5,905 nucleotides of DNA from positions 1-5,905 of the forward strand of contig CALGAJ010000137.1 in the NCBI GenBank assembly GCA_937951975.1, given 5' to 3'. Below are positions 5,885-5,905 of this stretch, one piece after another (the stretch's first letter is position 1; the number at the start of each line of letters is the position of its first letter). The notes under the pieces were generated by a model. The model ran no database searches and had not been told where the DNA came from. It saw nothing but the letters and a program-made list of their open reading frames with translations. The stretch is from an uncultured Desulfotignum sp. (GTDB lineage: Bacteria; Desulfobacterota; Desulfobacteria; Desulfobacterales; Desulfobacteraceae). Position numbers and translations under genes: made by a program.

Positions 5885-5905
5885 ATGTTCAGCCAGAAAA
5901 AGATG
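5865..5905 (+). CDS. Possible start of a further gene, cut by the window edge
   Basis: ATG 5865 follows AGGAG (5852-5856) at an 8-nt spacing and stays open to the window end, giving MPLSTCGCSARKR. Another in-frame ATG at 5859 is too close to the AGGAG. Only thirteen full codons are visible, so no family can be assigned. The two cysteines in TCGC are the only notable residues. It has the same orientation as pncA, but the 110-nt gap leaves operon membership open. This could also be chance. Confidence 0.35.
   Translation, partial: MPLSTCGCSARKR

Overview
This 5.9 kb window is a compact, GC-rich bacterial chromosome segment. It holds six well-supported genes in two divergent groups, with AT-rich sequence at the left edge and in the divergent intergenic region. 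I see no insertion sequence, phage gene, CRISPR array or structural RNA. The gene set (tripartite TRAP transporter, HDOD signalling protein, ferredoxin-nitroreductase fusion) suits an anaerobic Gram-negative bacterium. The base composition and protein style resemble sulfate-reducing Desulfobacteraceae. That placement is inference from style, not from a marker gene.

Left block, minus strand (read right to left from 4027 to 52): dctP (periplasmic solute receptor), dctQ (small membrane subunit), dctM (large transport subunit), then an HDOD-domain protein. The genes are almost contiguous: dctP and dctQ are separated by 3 nt, dctQ and dctM share an ATGA overlap, and dctM and the HDOD gene are separated by 20 nt. 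They look like one operon coding for a Na+- or H+-driven uptake system, most likely for an organic acid, plus a cytoplasmic signalling protein. The HDOD protein ends abruptly a short way into what looks like a GAF domain, and the reading frame stays open beyond its TAA stop to the window edge. It may therefore be a truncated version of a longer HDOD-GAF protein.

Right block, plus strand (4135 to 5754): a fusion of two [4Fe-4S] clusters with an FMN nitroreductase domain, then a nicotinamidase (PncA) with a complete catalytic triad and metal site. A 75-nt gap separates them, holding a small palindrome and a weak possible promoter. A further gene may begin near 5865 and run off the right edge.

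The two blocks share a 107-nt divergent control region (4028-4134). It contains a consensus -10 hexamer for the transporter strand, two ribosome binding sites and a small inverted repeat. The gene content is largely ordinary. The points most worth a second look are the truncated GAF in the HDOD protein, the linking of an HDOD protein to a TRAP operon, the ferredoxin-nitroreductase/nicotinamidase pair, and a pair of tandem inverted repeats around the candidate start codon at the right edge. I found no convincing new multi-gene system.
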